From Rhizophagus irregularis (Eukaryota > Glomeromycota > Glomeromycetes > Glomerales > Glomeraceae): a stretch of DNA of 64,000 nucleotides. The position numbers and the translations under genes were made by a program. The stretch spans positions 1,240,001-1,304,000 of the forward strand of contig NC_089445.1 of assembly GCF_026210795.1 (NCBI RefSeq), written 5' to 3'. A model generated the notes under the pieces. The model saw only the letters and a program-made list of their open reading frames with translations. It did no database searches and had not been told where the DNA came from. This document shows, piece by piece, positions 49,092-60,544 of the stretch (position 1 is the stretch's first letter; the number at the start of each line of letters is the position of its first letter).

Positions 49092-50474
49092 TTAATAGGC
49101 TTGGGTGAGAGAATTAATGCTATTAATGTTACTTTGTTGATAGCTTTTGAATTGAAGTTGAGGTATAAATAAAGATCTCGAATTATAAATTACATTTGGA
49201 TTTTCTGAATCAGTAACATGTATTTGAATCGGTTGAAATTGTAACGAAATCCTCTTTTTGCCATTTTGAATTTTATTAAACAATGGGAAGAAAGGTGATA
49301 ATCTTCTATAGGAATCTCGTTTGGGTTTAACCACAATGGGTTCATGAGCCACAACAACCTCTTGAGAAATAGTAGGTGGAGTTGGTGGGAAAACTTCTTC
49401 TTCGCTAACTAACTTTTCAATTCTAACAAAATTTGAAAGGTTTAAATCAGGAGCTTTACCAAGACAAATTTTGATTTTTAATTTATGGGAAACTGTAATA
49501 TATGTTGTGTCTATATCATAAAGTAATTTTCTTTCGTTAGGCATATTTAACTTAACTTCTACAAAACACTCATTATCAGGGCCTTGTGAAATTGGAATTG
49601 TATCTGCTTCTACAATTTCCTTAACAACGTATCTTTTTGTTAATGTTTCATATTTATCTGTTCGTAATTCGTGATATTCTTTTAATCCTACAAATATTTT
49701 TTTTAGATAGACTTGAGGTTCGTTAAAAGTTAATTTTATAGGGAGAACAACGAATTCCCCTGGTCCGAAAATTGAACGTGCTACGGACACATCGTGATCC
49801 AAAACATACTGTTTAGTTGGACCTCCTTCTTTTTTAATCCAATGAATAGATTTTGGTTCTGGTGTGATTGTATAACGAACGACAGGAACCAAATATTTGA
49901 TTATTTTTTTTGTATTACGAGAATTAGGATCAATTGACCGTCTTGAAATAACAGCTTTAAGTGTATAATAAATCCTTCCGCTCCCTTCATCCATTATGGT
50001 TGAAGGAGGAATATTATCTGGTAATTTGAATTTGAAAGGTAGGTCAAGATGTTTTACACCTTCATAATGACCTTTACTTTGTGATCTCCAAATAATTATT
50101 TTACTAGCAAAAAATTCACGTTTAGCTTTATGTGTGGTTATCTTTGTTGTTGAAGCTTGTTCATCATAGACTTCACTTTCGTCATCCTCTCTAAGAATAT
50201 CTTGACCTTTTTCTAATATACCCGCAAACCGAACAAATTCTTTTCCTACAAAAGAGAGTGTGATTTTCTTTGCAAATATTGGTTTGTCGTCAGTGTATCT
50301 TAAACGTAGTGTTCCTTCTATTGTTGATTTATCTGGTCCTAAATACCCTAACTGAAAAGATGTTTCTTCTGGAGAATATTCGAAAAATACTTTTCTACTA
50401 TATTTTGAACGAGGTGCGACTGAAACAAGTTCATTTGTCCGTTTAATTTTTGGTGACATTTCGTAATATCGCAA
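49092..50474 (-). CDS. Arrestin-domain protein (alpha-arrestin)
   Basis: Single-exon protein of 460 residues. An N-terminal arrestin-like sandwich is recognisable from GTLRLRYTDDKPIFAKKIT, FVGKEFVRFAG, LPFKFKLPDNIPPS and YYTLKAVISRR. A C-terminal arrestin domain follows (SVARSIFGPGEFVVLPIKL, then KKIFVGLKEYHELRT and SHKLKIKICLG). A proline-containing tail (VFPPTPPTIS) precedes a basic segment. Fungal alpha-arrestins recruit Rsp5-type HECT ligases through PPxY motifs to ubiquitinate membrane transporters. I see no PPxY here, only PPTPPT, so recruitment may be indirect. Translation could begin at 50474 (MRYYEMSPKI) or at the internal Met at 50459; the second is more conventional. Confidence 0.8.
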   Translation of the reverse strand: MRYYEMSPKIKRTNELVSVAPRSKYSRKVFFEYSPEETSFQLGYLGPDKSTIEGTLRLRYTDDKPIFAKKITLSFVGKEFVRFAGILEKGQDILREDDESEVYDEQASTTKITTHKAKREFFASKIIIWRSQSKGHYEGVKHLDLPFKFKLPDNIPPSTIMDEGSGRIYYTLKAVISRRSIDPNSRNTKKIIKYLVPVVRYTITPEPKSIHWIKKEGGPTKQYVLDHDVSVARSIFGPGEFVVLPIKLTFNEPQVYLKKIFVGLKEYHELRTDKYETLTKRYVVKEIVEADTIPISQGPDNECFVEVKLNMPNERKLLYDIDTTYITVSHKLKIKICLGKAPDLNLSNFVRIEKLVSEEEVFPPTPPTISQEVVVAHEPIVVKPKRDSYRRLSPFFPLFNKIQNGKKRISLQFQPIQIHVTDSENPNVIYNSRSLFIPQLQFKSYQQSNINSINSLTQAY

Positions 50475-50993
50475 CGAAAATAAGAAAAAGAATTTGTTTA
50501 TTGGTGGAAGCCCGAATAAAAAAAAAAGAGAGAAAAGCCAAAACTTTATGTATTTGAATATTTTTTATTATTATAAAGCTAAAACCATGTGTATTCATTC
50601 ACAGATTTACAAATGATATGCTAGCCCCACGTTCTAATAAACCTTAAATAGAAGCAAAATGGCGATAGAATAAGATTCATTATAGTGATGATCTTATTTT
50701 TCTCATGATCGAAAGGGATTGCAATTTACTTTTTTTACTCACACTAAACAAAAAGAAGACGTTTTTATATTTCCATATGATTTATTTTTTTTTTTATCAC
50801 GCGAATTTTGATCAGCTCGATCAGATCACTCATAACGGGGGGTAAACAAATATGTAACAAATTATATTTAGAAATAGAATCACGCTATTAAATAATAGTT
50901 TATTAAATTGATAATAGATATACGAAAATACGGTAAAATTATTAAAATTATGAATTAATTAAATAAAATTAATTATTTATACTAATTTTTACT
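50475..50993. other. Spacer with arrestin promoter
   Basis: No gene. Contains the arrestin gene's upstream region; A/T tracts and one GGGG run near 50837. Confidence 0.35.
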
Positions 50994-51817
50994 TTATGAA
51001 CTAATGTTAAAATAAGATTTTTCACTAATAGGTACAAGCCTAATACTTTCAATAATATAACTTAAATCATATGGGCCGTAATTCAATGTAGTTATTCCAT
51101 GAATAGTAGTTCCAATATATTTAAGATTTCCGGGTAACAAACGTAAAGTTGCAATTACATTGTAGGGAGGTGGATCATCAGGTAAGTCGACTTTTTCCGA
51201 GTGAGCAAGAACCTTAACGATATCTGAATCGTTAGTGTAAGAATAAGTCCCCCAAGCTTTCGTATCATCTCTCATTGCGTTTGGAAGTGTGAGATATTGT
51301 GATTCTACTAAAACTTCTACACAATCACCAGGTTTACCTTTTGGAACTTGAGGATAAATGCACTCATTATCAACGGTCTAAGAAAAAGAAAATATGAATA
51401 AGAACAATCCTCTTTTTTTTTTTACAAAAAAATCTTTAAAAATTAAAAATTTAATTTTTACCTTTGGCTTAACGATGATTTCAAATACAGGAATTTTACT
51501 ATTTCTCAATGCTAGCATCAATTCATCTTCAAAAGAAACGATAACGCGATCATTTTCTTCATCAAGGTAAAAAATTTCAATTCCTTTTTCGTAACTTATA
51601 TCGAAACGTTCACGTATCTAAATAAAATTAAGGATAATTGGTTTTAATATACACTTTTGGAATTTCCGAAGTAAAGAAGATTAATTCATCTTATTTTTAC
51701 CTTATATTCTAATTCTTCTAATTTAATATTTTTGTCGGCATAAATTTTACGAGCTTTGGTTTCTCCGTGACTGGTGTGTCTAGCTTTAATGATCATAGAT
51801 TCAGTTTGACTATTCAT
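50994..51817 (-). CDS. PB1 domain joined to an Rxt3-like domain
   Basis: Three exons give about 222 residues, starting MNSQTESMIIKARH at 51817. Residues 8-85 form a PB1 domain with a basic first strand (IIKARH). An acidic OPCA loop (FYLDEENDRVIVSFEDE) is also present, so it has both the type I and type II faces and could self-associate. Exon 3 carries the phrase AWGTYSYTNDSDIVKVLAHS followed by PYNVIATLRLLPG. This matches the core of Rxt3-like domains (WGT..YTDDSDIV..L.HSG), known from the Rpd3L histone deacetylase complex. The protein is far shorter than Rxt3 itself. Introns follow EYK and KPK, in phase. A chromatin or signalling adaptor role is inferred; no catalytic motif. Confidence 0.75.
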
Positions 51818-52539
51818 TTTGTGATTTTGATTTTCTTAGTCAAAGTTAAGAATATTTTTTCGTAAAGTCAATGAGAGAAATTTTTTCTAGTGAAATAAAA
51901 AAAATAAAAAACGAGATAAAAAAAAAAATGATAGATTACCCAATTTATTAAATTTCTATTTTTTTTTCTGAAAAATAAAATGGTCTATATATGGAAGTAA
52001 ATGGGCAATAGGCAATTTTATCATTAATGTGGAGAATAAAATTTTAAGGGGAATGATCGAGTAATCTTGATAATCTTGAATCATAATTCCGATAAAAAAC
52101 TTACCTTGATTATAATACTAATAAGAATATCGAATATCCTGAATATAATTTCATGTGATTCAACATAACCTGTTCGTACATTCTGATCGATTAATTCATT
52201 CATGTAAGTCATGATCGTGGAGTTAAAATCGTGTTATAAGTTTTTCATTGTAATTGTTGATCGGATCGAATTCTAGACTGTTAAAAATCCTGCATTCTAA
52301 AAGCAGTTACGCAACTACTCCAAATAGAAATAATTGAAACAATGCCTGTTATTTTAAATTGAAGTAAACGAGATAAAAAAAAACGACAAGGGGGCGTGTG
52401 CACTTAGGGAGGGGTGTGCACTTAAAGGATCTGATAAATTTTAAATTTTCTAATCATAAAAATAACTTTTAATGGTTAATACAAATTTACGTATTTTTTA
52501 ATAGTAACAAAACATTGAAGTCATGTAGCATTTACGGGA
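51818..52539. other. Intergenic; GTGTGCACTTA repeats
   Basis: No gene. Two close copies of GTGTGCACTTA lie near 52396-52432. Variant copies (AGTGCACTTAAC, GTGTACACTTAC) recur near 53087 and 53148 on the far side of the element at 52540-53031. Confidence 0.4.
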
Positions 52540-53031
52540 GGACCCAGAAATATATATACATAGGTAGGGTATCACAGATGCCATCATAGTGGAATTAGAC
52601 GGAGTAAAGTTTTGATTTGCGTACAATTTAAAGAATTTTTCATCCATTAGGTCATCAAAGATTGCGTATTTTATATCAAAATTTTTGTATGCAAATATTA
52701 GTTTGCGTATTTTTGGCCTAAACTTGGCTAATCTTATATATATATAATATATTTAAACCGCATTGGAATATTTAACATTAATTGAAAGAAATTTCTAATT
52801 AGAATAAATACTATTTTTTCACATTAGTATTTGGTTTTATATATAAATAATATAGAAGTCATAATAAAATAATTAATAACTTAATGTCTGAAAATTTTAT
52901 TTGCGTATTTTTACAGGATTTTCAATATCAGGTGTCAATTATGCGTACTACTTATATAAAAAGTCTCTGCGTACAGCTCATAGTAAGAAAATTTTTCGCC
53001 ACCTGACCCTTATATATATATTTCTGGGTCC
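52540..53031. mobile_element. Non-autonomous element with 19-bp terminal inverted repeats
   Basis: The ends GGACCCAGAAATATATATA and its complement are 492 bp apart. Flanking nonamers TTTACGGGA and TTTATGGGG agree at 7 of 9 positions, which would fit a Mutator-like 9-bp target duplication, but this is marginal. The interior contains about six TGCGTA[CT] motifs and no open frame. Family unassigned. Confidence 0.5.
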
Positions 53032-55866
53032 TTTTATGGGGGTGTTCAATATAAGAATTGCTTGCACACGCAGAATATACTAGAGGGAGTGCACTTAACT
53101 CTAAGTCCCAAACTTGGAACCAAGCTATAATGTATGTATAAGAAGAGTGTACACTTACAAAGGATGGTATTACTGTAATATTATTGTCTTGAGAATCAAT
53201 TTAAGATTTAATTAATCATGATGAATTACTTTCATTTTAATTTGTGTAAACAATAAAGATTTAGTTATATATTAATACCTATTTCAAATAAATTATCTGA
53301 TAGATAAATTTTATTGGTTACATTATTGTAATTCTAGCTGGTATTATATATAGGTTATATAGGTTTTAGCAAAATTGGCTTTTTTTTCTTTATTTTATTT
53401 GTTTTTTTGTTAACTAATTCCATTTTTCTAATTGTTTTTATTTTTAAACTGACAAATAAATAATTTCCTATTATTTAATCCAATAATAATAAATATTCAA
53501 AAAAAAGTAATATCATTTATATAAAAAAACTTCAGTTCAGTAATCATATCTTTTAAAATATAATTATAAAAACAAAAGATTATTTTTATTAAATCATAAT
53601 TACTTATTTTTTAAAATTTGATTTTTAAATTTGATTATTTATTTCTAATAAATTTAATAATTTGATTTGATATAATTTATTTATAAAAAATATTGAATCT
53701 ACTAATATAACTAACTTATATAGAAATTTCTATAAATTTATAGAAAATACTTTTTAATCTGGTAATTTAAATTTGTATAAATTAATTAAAATTTTAATTA
53801 ATTATAATTTAAATTTATATAAATATATATTAATTTTAATAGCAAAGTATGTATTTATAAATATATTATATAACTTTATTAAAAAGTTATATAAAAAGAA
53901 TTTTTAATAAATATAATTTTTAAAAAAATATGCAATATATGTATTTTTGCCTGTTTTGCAAGTTTATCTAAAGCATTAAAATTAATTTTAAATGTCAATT
54001 TTGATTTATTTAATAAATTTTTTTTTCCTGTTTTTTTATTTTTATTTTTTTATTTTTATTTAACAGTAATAGTTAGCGAATACAAATTTTATAAACAAAT
54101 CAAAAATGAAAAAGTAAAATAAAAAAATGAACTAAACTATCAGAAGAATCTACTTCAATAGTGGGGCAATTATTTTCCTGTTTTTTCATTAAATTAATTC
54201 TATTCAACACTAAATAATCAGCATAGAAAATTTACTTTTTTGAAAACCTATATTTAAATACTCTATATATAATCATCTATTTTAAAAATAATAAAATTTT
54301 TTTTTTAAATTTATAATAAATTTTATTTTATAATAAATTTATTTTTTTTTATAATTTATTTTAGAGTATATTCTAAATCTCATTGCAGATGATTTTCATT
54401 TTTCACCATACTAGTATTAGCAAATATTAATAAATAAAGTTTTATAACATTTTTAATTTTGCCCAAAATTCTATTTTAATTCTGATAAAATAACAATTAT
54501 TAATAGTGATATTTAGCAATACTCTTTATTTTAAACTTATCAGAATATTTGCAAATTGAGTAAGATATTTTATAAAATTTATTTTATTAATAAAATATTA
54601 CTTTTTATAAAGATAAAATTTTTTTAAAAAAATATTTTATATTTTTTTTTACAAATTATCTAATATAATAAATAAATAATTTATTATTATATAATATATA
54701 AATTATAAAATATAAAAAAAATTTATATATAATATTTACCAGCTACTTTTCTTATTGATAACAACTAATTAAATATTACTTAATATTAATTATATAATTT
54801 TAAATAGTTTTTAAATAGTGATTTTTTTCTTTTTATTATAATTTAATAATAAATATTAATATAAAAAATAAAAGTTTTAATATACTTTTATATAATTATT
54901 TAATTGATTTTACTAAAATTAGTAATTATATAAAAAGATAATTATATAGAAATTTTTAAATTTGGCTAAAATTAAATTTAATTAAAATTATAAGTATATT
55001 AAAATTCTGGCTAAATATAATATTTAAAAAAATTACAGGATTTTAAACATATAGTTATAATAGATTTTTACAAATATTTTAATATTCAATAATTCAATTT
55101 AATAACCTTTTTTTTTAAATTGTAAAAAAATTATGAAATAAAAAAAAAAGTTTATTGAAATTAAATTACTGAATGTTAAAAAATTTATGACTTTAATTTA
55201 TAACTTTTTAAAAAATAAATTAATTGGCTAATAGTATAATTTATAGAAAAAGTTAAAGGTAATAAATAGTAAAGATAACTGAATTATGCTAGTACTAAAT
55301 CTTTTAATATATATAGTACTGGAAATCTATATTTGACAATAAAAATGTAATACTTAAAAATCTTTCAACTTCTTTAAAAAAATACAATCTAGAAAAATAA
55401 ACTGGTAATTTTATTCTTTAAGATAAGCTCTATCAAATTACCAGTCAGATTTTTAAAAGAAAATCTATGTAAAAAGTTATAAGCATTTGAAATTATATGA
55501 TTTTCATATAATCAGTTTAAATTTGAAATAAAATATGGTAACTATACTTCTCACTAATTAATTTTGGAAAATGGACTAATTCACTATTTATTATAAAATT
55601 ATTATGAATTAATTATGTCTGTCAAAATACATTACGTCTATCAAAATAAATTTAATTAGTATTTTGTCATTTTGATGAAAAGTATATTGGTAACTAGAAC
55701 TTATGATAATTTAGACTAACTTCATGTATTGCGATAATGTCAACCTGAATTATCATAATATAAATTAAATGTAATTTTTTTAAAAAAAAATTTTTTGGAT
55801 TTTATTGCTAAAATTTGTTTGTAATAAAAAATTTTCAAAACTGCATTTTATTAGTACTTTACATAA
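53032..55866. other. AT-desert, no gene seen
   Basis: From about 53200 the sequence is nearly all A/T with very few G or C. No frame on either strand exceeds noise. This is the lowest-complexity long stretch in the window. It ends at the TAA preceding the foldback element. Confidence 0.6.
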
Positions 55867-56084
55867 GGGGAGTTACACATATTACGTAATATTCAGTTTA
55901 ATATAAACTTCATCAGGAAATTTGTTTAGGCGTAATTTAGTATAATATTTCGAAGGTGGTGTAAAATTTCGAAATATTACACTAAAAACGTAATATTACA
56001 AAAGTTTACGCTCTTAAATTTGAATAATTATAGTAATTTAAGAATATCTCGCTATCTACTAATCCAATCAAGACGATCTATAGC

Positions 56085-58344
56085 TAGGGATGGGGTTAAT
56101 TAACTATGGTTAATTATAATTAAGCAAATTTGGTTAATTAACGGTTAATTTGGTTAATTATAAATTAGCCAATTAAAAGAAGTGATCACAGTCACGTGAC
56201 CGATTTTCTGATTTTTATCGATCTTTTTTTCAATAATTTTTTTTTATTTTTCAATTTAACAATGACTAAAAAAAAGGTGCTGTTTGGAAACATTGGACTA
56301 TTATTACACAAAACCAAACAGAAAGTAATAAAAACAACTCCCATCCTACTGTACAATGTAATTATTGTTCTAAAGTTTTGAATAGAGCTGTTCCTGCACG
56401 AATGCAAAATCATCTTGATAAAGAATGTCTAGGAGCACCGGATAATGCAAAGTCTAAAAAAAATATTAATTTACAAGGTTCCACAACTAGCACTATTCAC
56501 ACTCCAACTATTACTCCAAATACTACTCATACAAATATACCTGTAAAACGAATTAAAATAACTAAAACATCTAAGATTGAGAATTTTGTTGATCGTATAA
56601 GCGAAGAAGAACAAGACGACCTTGAATTTCAACTAGCACAAGCATTATTTTCAGCTGGAGTACCATTTGCCTTTGTTGAAAATCCGCTTGTCATTCAATT
56701 TTTTAAATGTCTCCAGCCATCCTTCAAGTTGCCAAATAGGAGAAAACTTGCTGGAGATTTATTAAATGATGTTTATGATGAAGTAAAATTACAAACTGAT
56801 GAACAAATTTCCAAAGCAAAGACTCTTTGTATGGTTTCTGATGGTTGGTCTAATATTAATCGAGAATCAGTACAAAATTTTATCATTTGTACTCCTAAAC
56901 CAGTTTTTTTTAATGCTACATTTTCAGGTGAAGAATCCCATACAGGAGAATGGATTTCAAATGAAATTATTCAACAAATGGAAGCTATTGGTGTTCAAAA
57001 ATTTTCAGCTGTTATTACGGATACAGCTAGTGTAATGAAATCAGCATGGAGACGAATTGAGGAAAAATATTCCAATGTTGTTTGTCTTGGGTGTAACTCT
57101 CATGTTATTAATCTTTTAATTGGGGATATTTTAAAGATTGATGAAATTAAAACCATAGTTGAAAATTCTAAAATGATAGTAAAATATTTTAAGTCTCATG
57201 TACAAGCAGCAGCAAAATTAAAACGTATTCAAGGTGAAAATTATAATAAAGAGATTGCGTTGGTTTTACCAGTACTTACACGATGGGGATCACATCTTAG
57301 CTGCTTTCAGTCACTTCAAAAATCAAAAACTGCTCTTGAACAAACATTAATGGATCCTGATATCCGTAAAAAAATAAATAATACAGTAAGAAATTTTGTA
57401 TTATCGGAGAATTTTTGGGATATGTTGGACACAATTATAAAATTTTTAGAGCCAATGGTTATAGCGTTAAAATTGTTTGAATCAGACACATCTACTCTTT
57501 CAACTGTTTATTTTCACTTCAAAAAATTAATGCATCGAGTTAGTGAAATCTCTTGTAATTTTTCTAACAATACTCAACAACTTGTTCAAAAATGGCGGGA
57601 TTATACATACCATCCTGTTATGATGGCTGCTTATATGTTAGATCCATGTTTTTTAGAAGAAAGCAAAAATACTGATATAGAGGCAACGGGATATAGAGAA
57701 TTCACAGAATTCACAAGTAAAAGGTTCAATCAAGAGGAATCTGTGATTATGTTTACAGAATTAGTAAAATTTCGTCAAAAAAATTCACCATATGATAATA
57801 AAATGATTTGGTTATCATCTACTAACCTTAGTCCGTCTGTATGGTGGCAATCTTGGCCAAATAGTAGCCTTCAACAACTAGCTATTAAGATTCTTTCAAT
57901 TCCAAAATCATCCGCCGCCGCTGAAAGAAATTTTTTTACGTTTGGGTTTATTCATAATAAAATCCGTAATCGATTGCAAAATGAACGTATTAAGAAGTTG
58001 GTTTATATTTACAGAAATCTTCAGTTGTACGAAAAGAGTTAAAAAGAAAATTAATACATGATCAGCGTAATGATAATAACAATAATGATATAAATAATAA
58101 TAATAATACTGGTAACGATAACAATAATGATGATGATGATAGAATATTCGGGTTAGAATTAAATATTACGGATTTAACAACTGAATAATAAATAAATTTT
58201 GATAAATATAAAATAAAAATATAAGTTTAATTAAATAAATTATAAAAATTATAAAATTTGTTATAATAGACCGGAAATTATAATTGGGTTAATTAACCGG
58301 TTAATTAACCCAAATTATAATTAACCATTAATTTACCATCCCTA
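56085..58344 (+). mobile_element. hAT DNA transposon, near-complete
   Basis: The element has terminal TAGGGATGG and CCATCCCTA, 2,260 bp apart, flanked by the perfect 8-bp duplication TCTATAGC (56077-56084, 58345-58352). The subterminal zones on both sides are packed with GGTTAATTA motifs, expected transposase-binding sites for hAT elements. It encodes a BED-finger transposase. It sits inside the foldback element and is the younger insertion. Confidence 0.9.
56262..58188 (+). CDS. hAT transposase with BED finger
   Basis: Main frame 56270-58042. It opens with GAVWKHWTII and a BED zinc finger (CNYCSKVL then HLDKEC, 56345-56430). The RNase H-like core follows with SDGW, then VITDTASVMKSAW and GCNSHVINLLI. 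The hAT C-terminal dimerisation region is SSAAAERNFFTFGFIHNKIRNR, whose Glu is the third acidic residue. The only ATG near the 5' end (56262) is out of frame with the finger across an A8 run; nine As would join them. At the 3' end the main frame stops just after LQLYEKS, while the next frame carries on through an Asn/Asp-rich tail to 58188 (DLTTE-stop). So one or two single-base changes separate it from a whole gene, and homopolymer sequencing error is possible at the A run. Confidence 0.8.
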
Positions 58345-58845
58345 TCTATAGCTCATTGGAATCAGCTCATCAAGATGAATCGAATGGTAGTAAAATCGTA
58401 TCTTTACGTTTGATAGATGACTTTCTATTAATTTAAAACTTTACTGCATACTATAGAACGTTCTATCAACTATAGAAATGTGATTTTACTACCATTCGAT
58501 CCGTCTTGATGAGCTGATTCCAATGAGTTATAGATCATCTTGATTGGATCAGTAGATAGCGAGATATTCTTAAATTACTATAATTATTCAAATTTAAGAG
58601 CGTAAACTTTTGTAATATTACGTTTTTAGTGTAATATTTCGAAATTTTACACCACCTTCGAAATATTACACTAAATTACGCCTAAACAAATTTCCTGATG
58701 TTACTTCCCTCTCTTTTCTTGTCAGATTTAATAACCAATCAAATTATAATATTTATAAATCATATAATTTTATTAAGTGTAATGTAAGATTTTGGTTACT
58801 CCCTCCTCTCCTTTAATAATTACGTAATATATGTAAGCTTCCTAA

Positions 58846-59669
58846 GAAATTCCAATTTTTTATTAGCTGAATTTCAGATCATATGATATAGAATCAGCTC
58901 AGAAAATTAAAATGAAATCACATGATTGTTAAGTATAAACTTCTAGCACCATAATTATATAAATTATGTTTATATTAGAAATTTAGATCTAAAAACTTTA
59001 AATCTAATAATATAACTTATAATTTGAAAAAAATTCAAATAATACTAAGATAACTCAAATTTTATATTATATAAATTTAAAATAGAATATCTTAATTAAA
59101 ATTATATTTATAAAAATAAAATAAATATTAAAATATTTGCAAATTTAATAAATTCAAGATCATTAAAATCCAATTACTAGTTTTTAAAATAGTAAAAAAT
59201 TTATTATAAAATTTATATAAAATTAAATATAAACTTTTTAATATTATTTAAAATTCTATTTAGAATTTTATAAAAGTAATATAAATATAAATATCTTTTA
59301 AAATATTAGCTAATTATAGGATCCTGCTTACTTATAAGATAGGTCACCCCTAAGGTTGCTTGCCGAAACTAGAAGGTTTTGGCAGAATAGCGTACGTGAA
59401 ACTGCCAAAACTAGTTTTACGAAATCATCAAGAAATGCTGAAACTGCGAAACCTATCAAAATTGTGAAACTGCCGTAACTTGCCAAAACTGTTTTGGCGT
59501 TTCGGCAATACTTTCTATATGATTTAATTAGAGTTTTGGCATTTAAACAATTTATAAGAATAAAGACAATATGATTTTTTGTATGTAAATATTTATTTTA
59601 TAATATTTTTAATATTAAACTAATAAAATATACAATTAAAAATATAATAAAAATTAAAATTTAATATCT
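58846..59669. other. AT-rich spacer with a GAAACTGCC repeat patch
   Basis: 58870-59330 is nearly all A/T. At 59336-59515 a GC-richer patch repeats GAAACTGCC/CCAAAACT in both orientations. Near 59370, AAACTAG...TTTTGGCAG pairs with CTGCCAAAACTAGTTT near 59401. It looks like a decayed inverted-repeat element; no gene. Confidence 0.4.
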
Positions 59670-60330
59670 TTATCTTCTATGTAGGAACCTACTTCTACCT
59701 CTTCTTCTATCTCTACTTCTATCCCGTCTTCTATCTCTACTTCTGTCTCGTCTTCTATCTCTACTTCTATCTCTACTTCTTGATCAAGACCTAGATCACA
59801 ACCTCCTTCTTTCCCTTCGCAATCTATATTCATATCGATGTTGATCATGCGCAACATGCCGCTGTCAATACTCTCGTTTAAACAGATCTAAAATCCAATA
59901 AAAATATTAATGAATTGAATGAATTGCCTAAATAAAATTAATTTAAAATAATAATTAATAATAATTACCAGTTTGTAACCAAAATTTATCATTCATATCA
60001 GCGAAACACACTCTATCGAAACTATTTGGGCTTACAATAGGAATGTCGTTATTATTATTATTTATTATCCTACTGAGGTTTTCATAACCTCGTTTGAGGG
60101 CATTTCATTTTGTAGAGCATTGCCTGAGTGTCGCTGCAAATCCGGTTGCAGCGAACACCCTATTTGCTATTATTATCCATGCATTTACATGGTGACGGTT
60201 TGCAATTCTTTCGAATTGCTGATGCAAATTTCTTCGCTCTGCGATTAATTGCCTAGCAGCGTTAATCGTCCATTGGAATGCTAATGGTAGCGATGGAACA
60301 AAGGTACTAATGCTGCCATTTTTTATTTTT
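59670..60330 (-). pseudogene. Decayed trihelix (MYB/SANT-like) gene with Arg/Ser tail
   Basis: Exon 1 (about 60330-59970) encodes a three-helix DNA-binding domain: QWTINAARQLIAERRN, NRHHVNAWIIIANRVF, then LRQC and NALKRGYENLSRI. It ends MNDKFWLQTG. A GT-AG intron (about 59890-59969) leads to exon 2, which reads EY-stop-QRHVAHDQHRYEYRLRRERRR and then an SRSRDRSRDRRRD tail to a stop at 59670. In-frame stops are one TGA where the trihelix consensus has Trp (CSTK-stop-NALK) and three TGA where Arg CGA is expected. All four are C:G to T:A changes. No in-frame ATG remains at the 5' end. Tails of this kind are coded by the 18-bp repeat at 59690-59790. This is a recent pseudogene of a family that is multicopy in Rhizophagus, to my recollection. 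Confidence 0.65.
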
Positions 60331-60544
60331 ATGATTTTTTCGTAACTTGAAAATTAAATCATATGGGCTGATTTGTCTACCTTTAATTAAAATATTGATT
60401 TTATTACATTTTTATTATACAAAATACTATATAATATACAGTAAATTGGGGATGAGTATTAAAAAATTTTTATTTAATGTTATTATACTATAATTTGGTA
60501 AATATTTCTTTTAAATTAATATAATTCTTAGCACTTACTATATA

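Larger units (their letters stand above)
55867..58842. mobile_element. Foldback element with PIF/Harbinger-like ends, split by an hAT insertion
   Basis: Ends GGGGAGTTACACATATTACG (left) and the complement of GGAAGCTTACATATATTACG (right) are bounded by TAA at 55864-55866 and 58843-58845. The arms are long inverted repeats. 55908-56084 pairs almost base for base with 58516-58700, covering shared phrases such as TTTCGAAGGTGGTGTAAAAT and ATATCTCGCTATCTACT. Inner arm parts (58353-58420 against 58465-58535) continue the palindrome around a spacer of about 50 bp. Taking out the hAT and one copy of its 8-bp duplication leaves a foldback of roughly 700 bp with no coding capacity. Confidence 0.75.

Noticed and set aside
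56196-56381. 61-residue frame with the only ATG of the hAT element
   Set aside because: Out of frame with the BED finger; it overlaps the transposase 5' end and is not a separate gene.
59654-59857. Acidic protein with Glu/Val/Ile repeats on the minus strand
   Set aside because: It is the wrong frame of the Arg/Ser tail of the trihelix pseudogene; the SRSRDR frame is the biological one.
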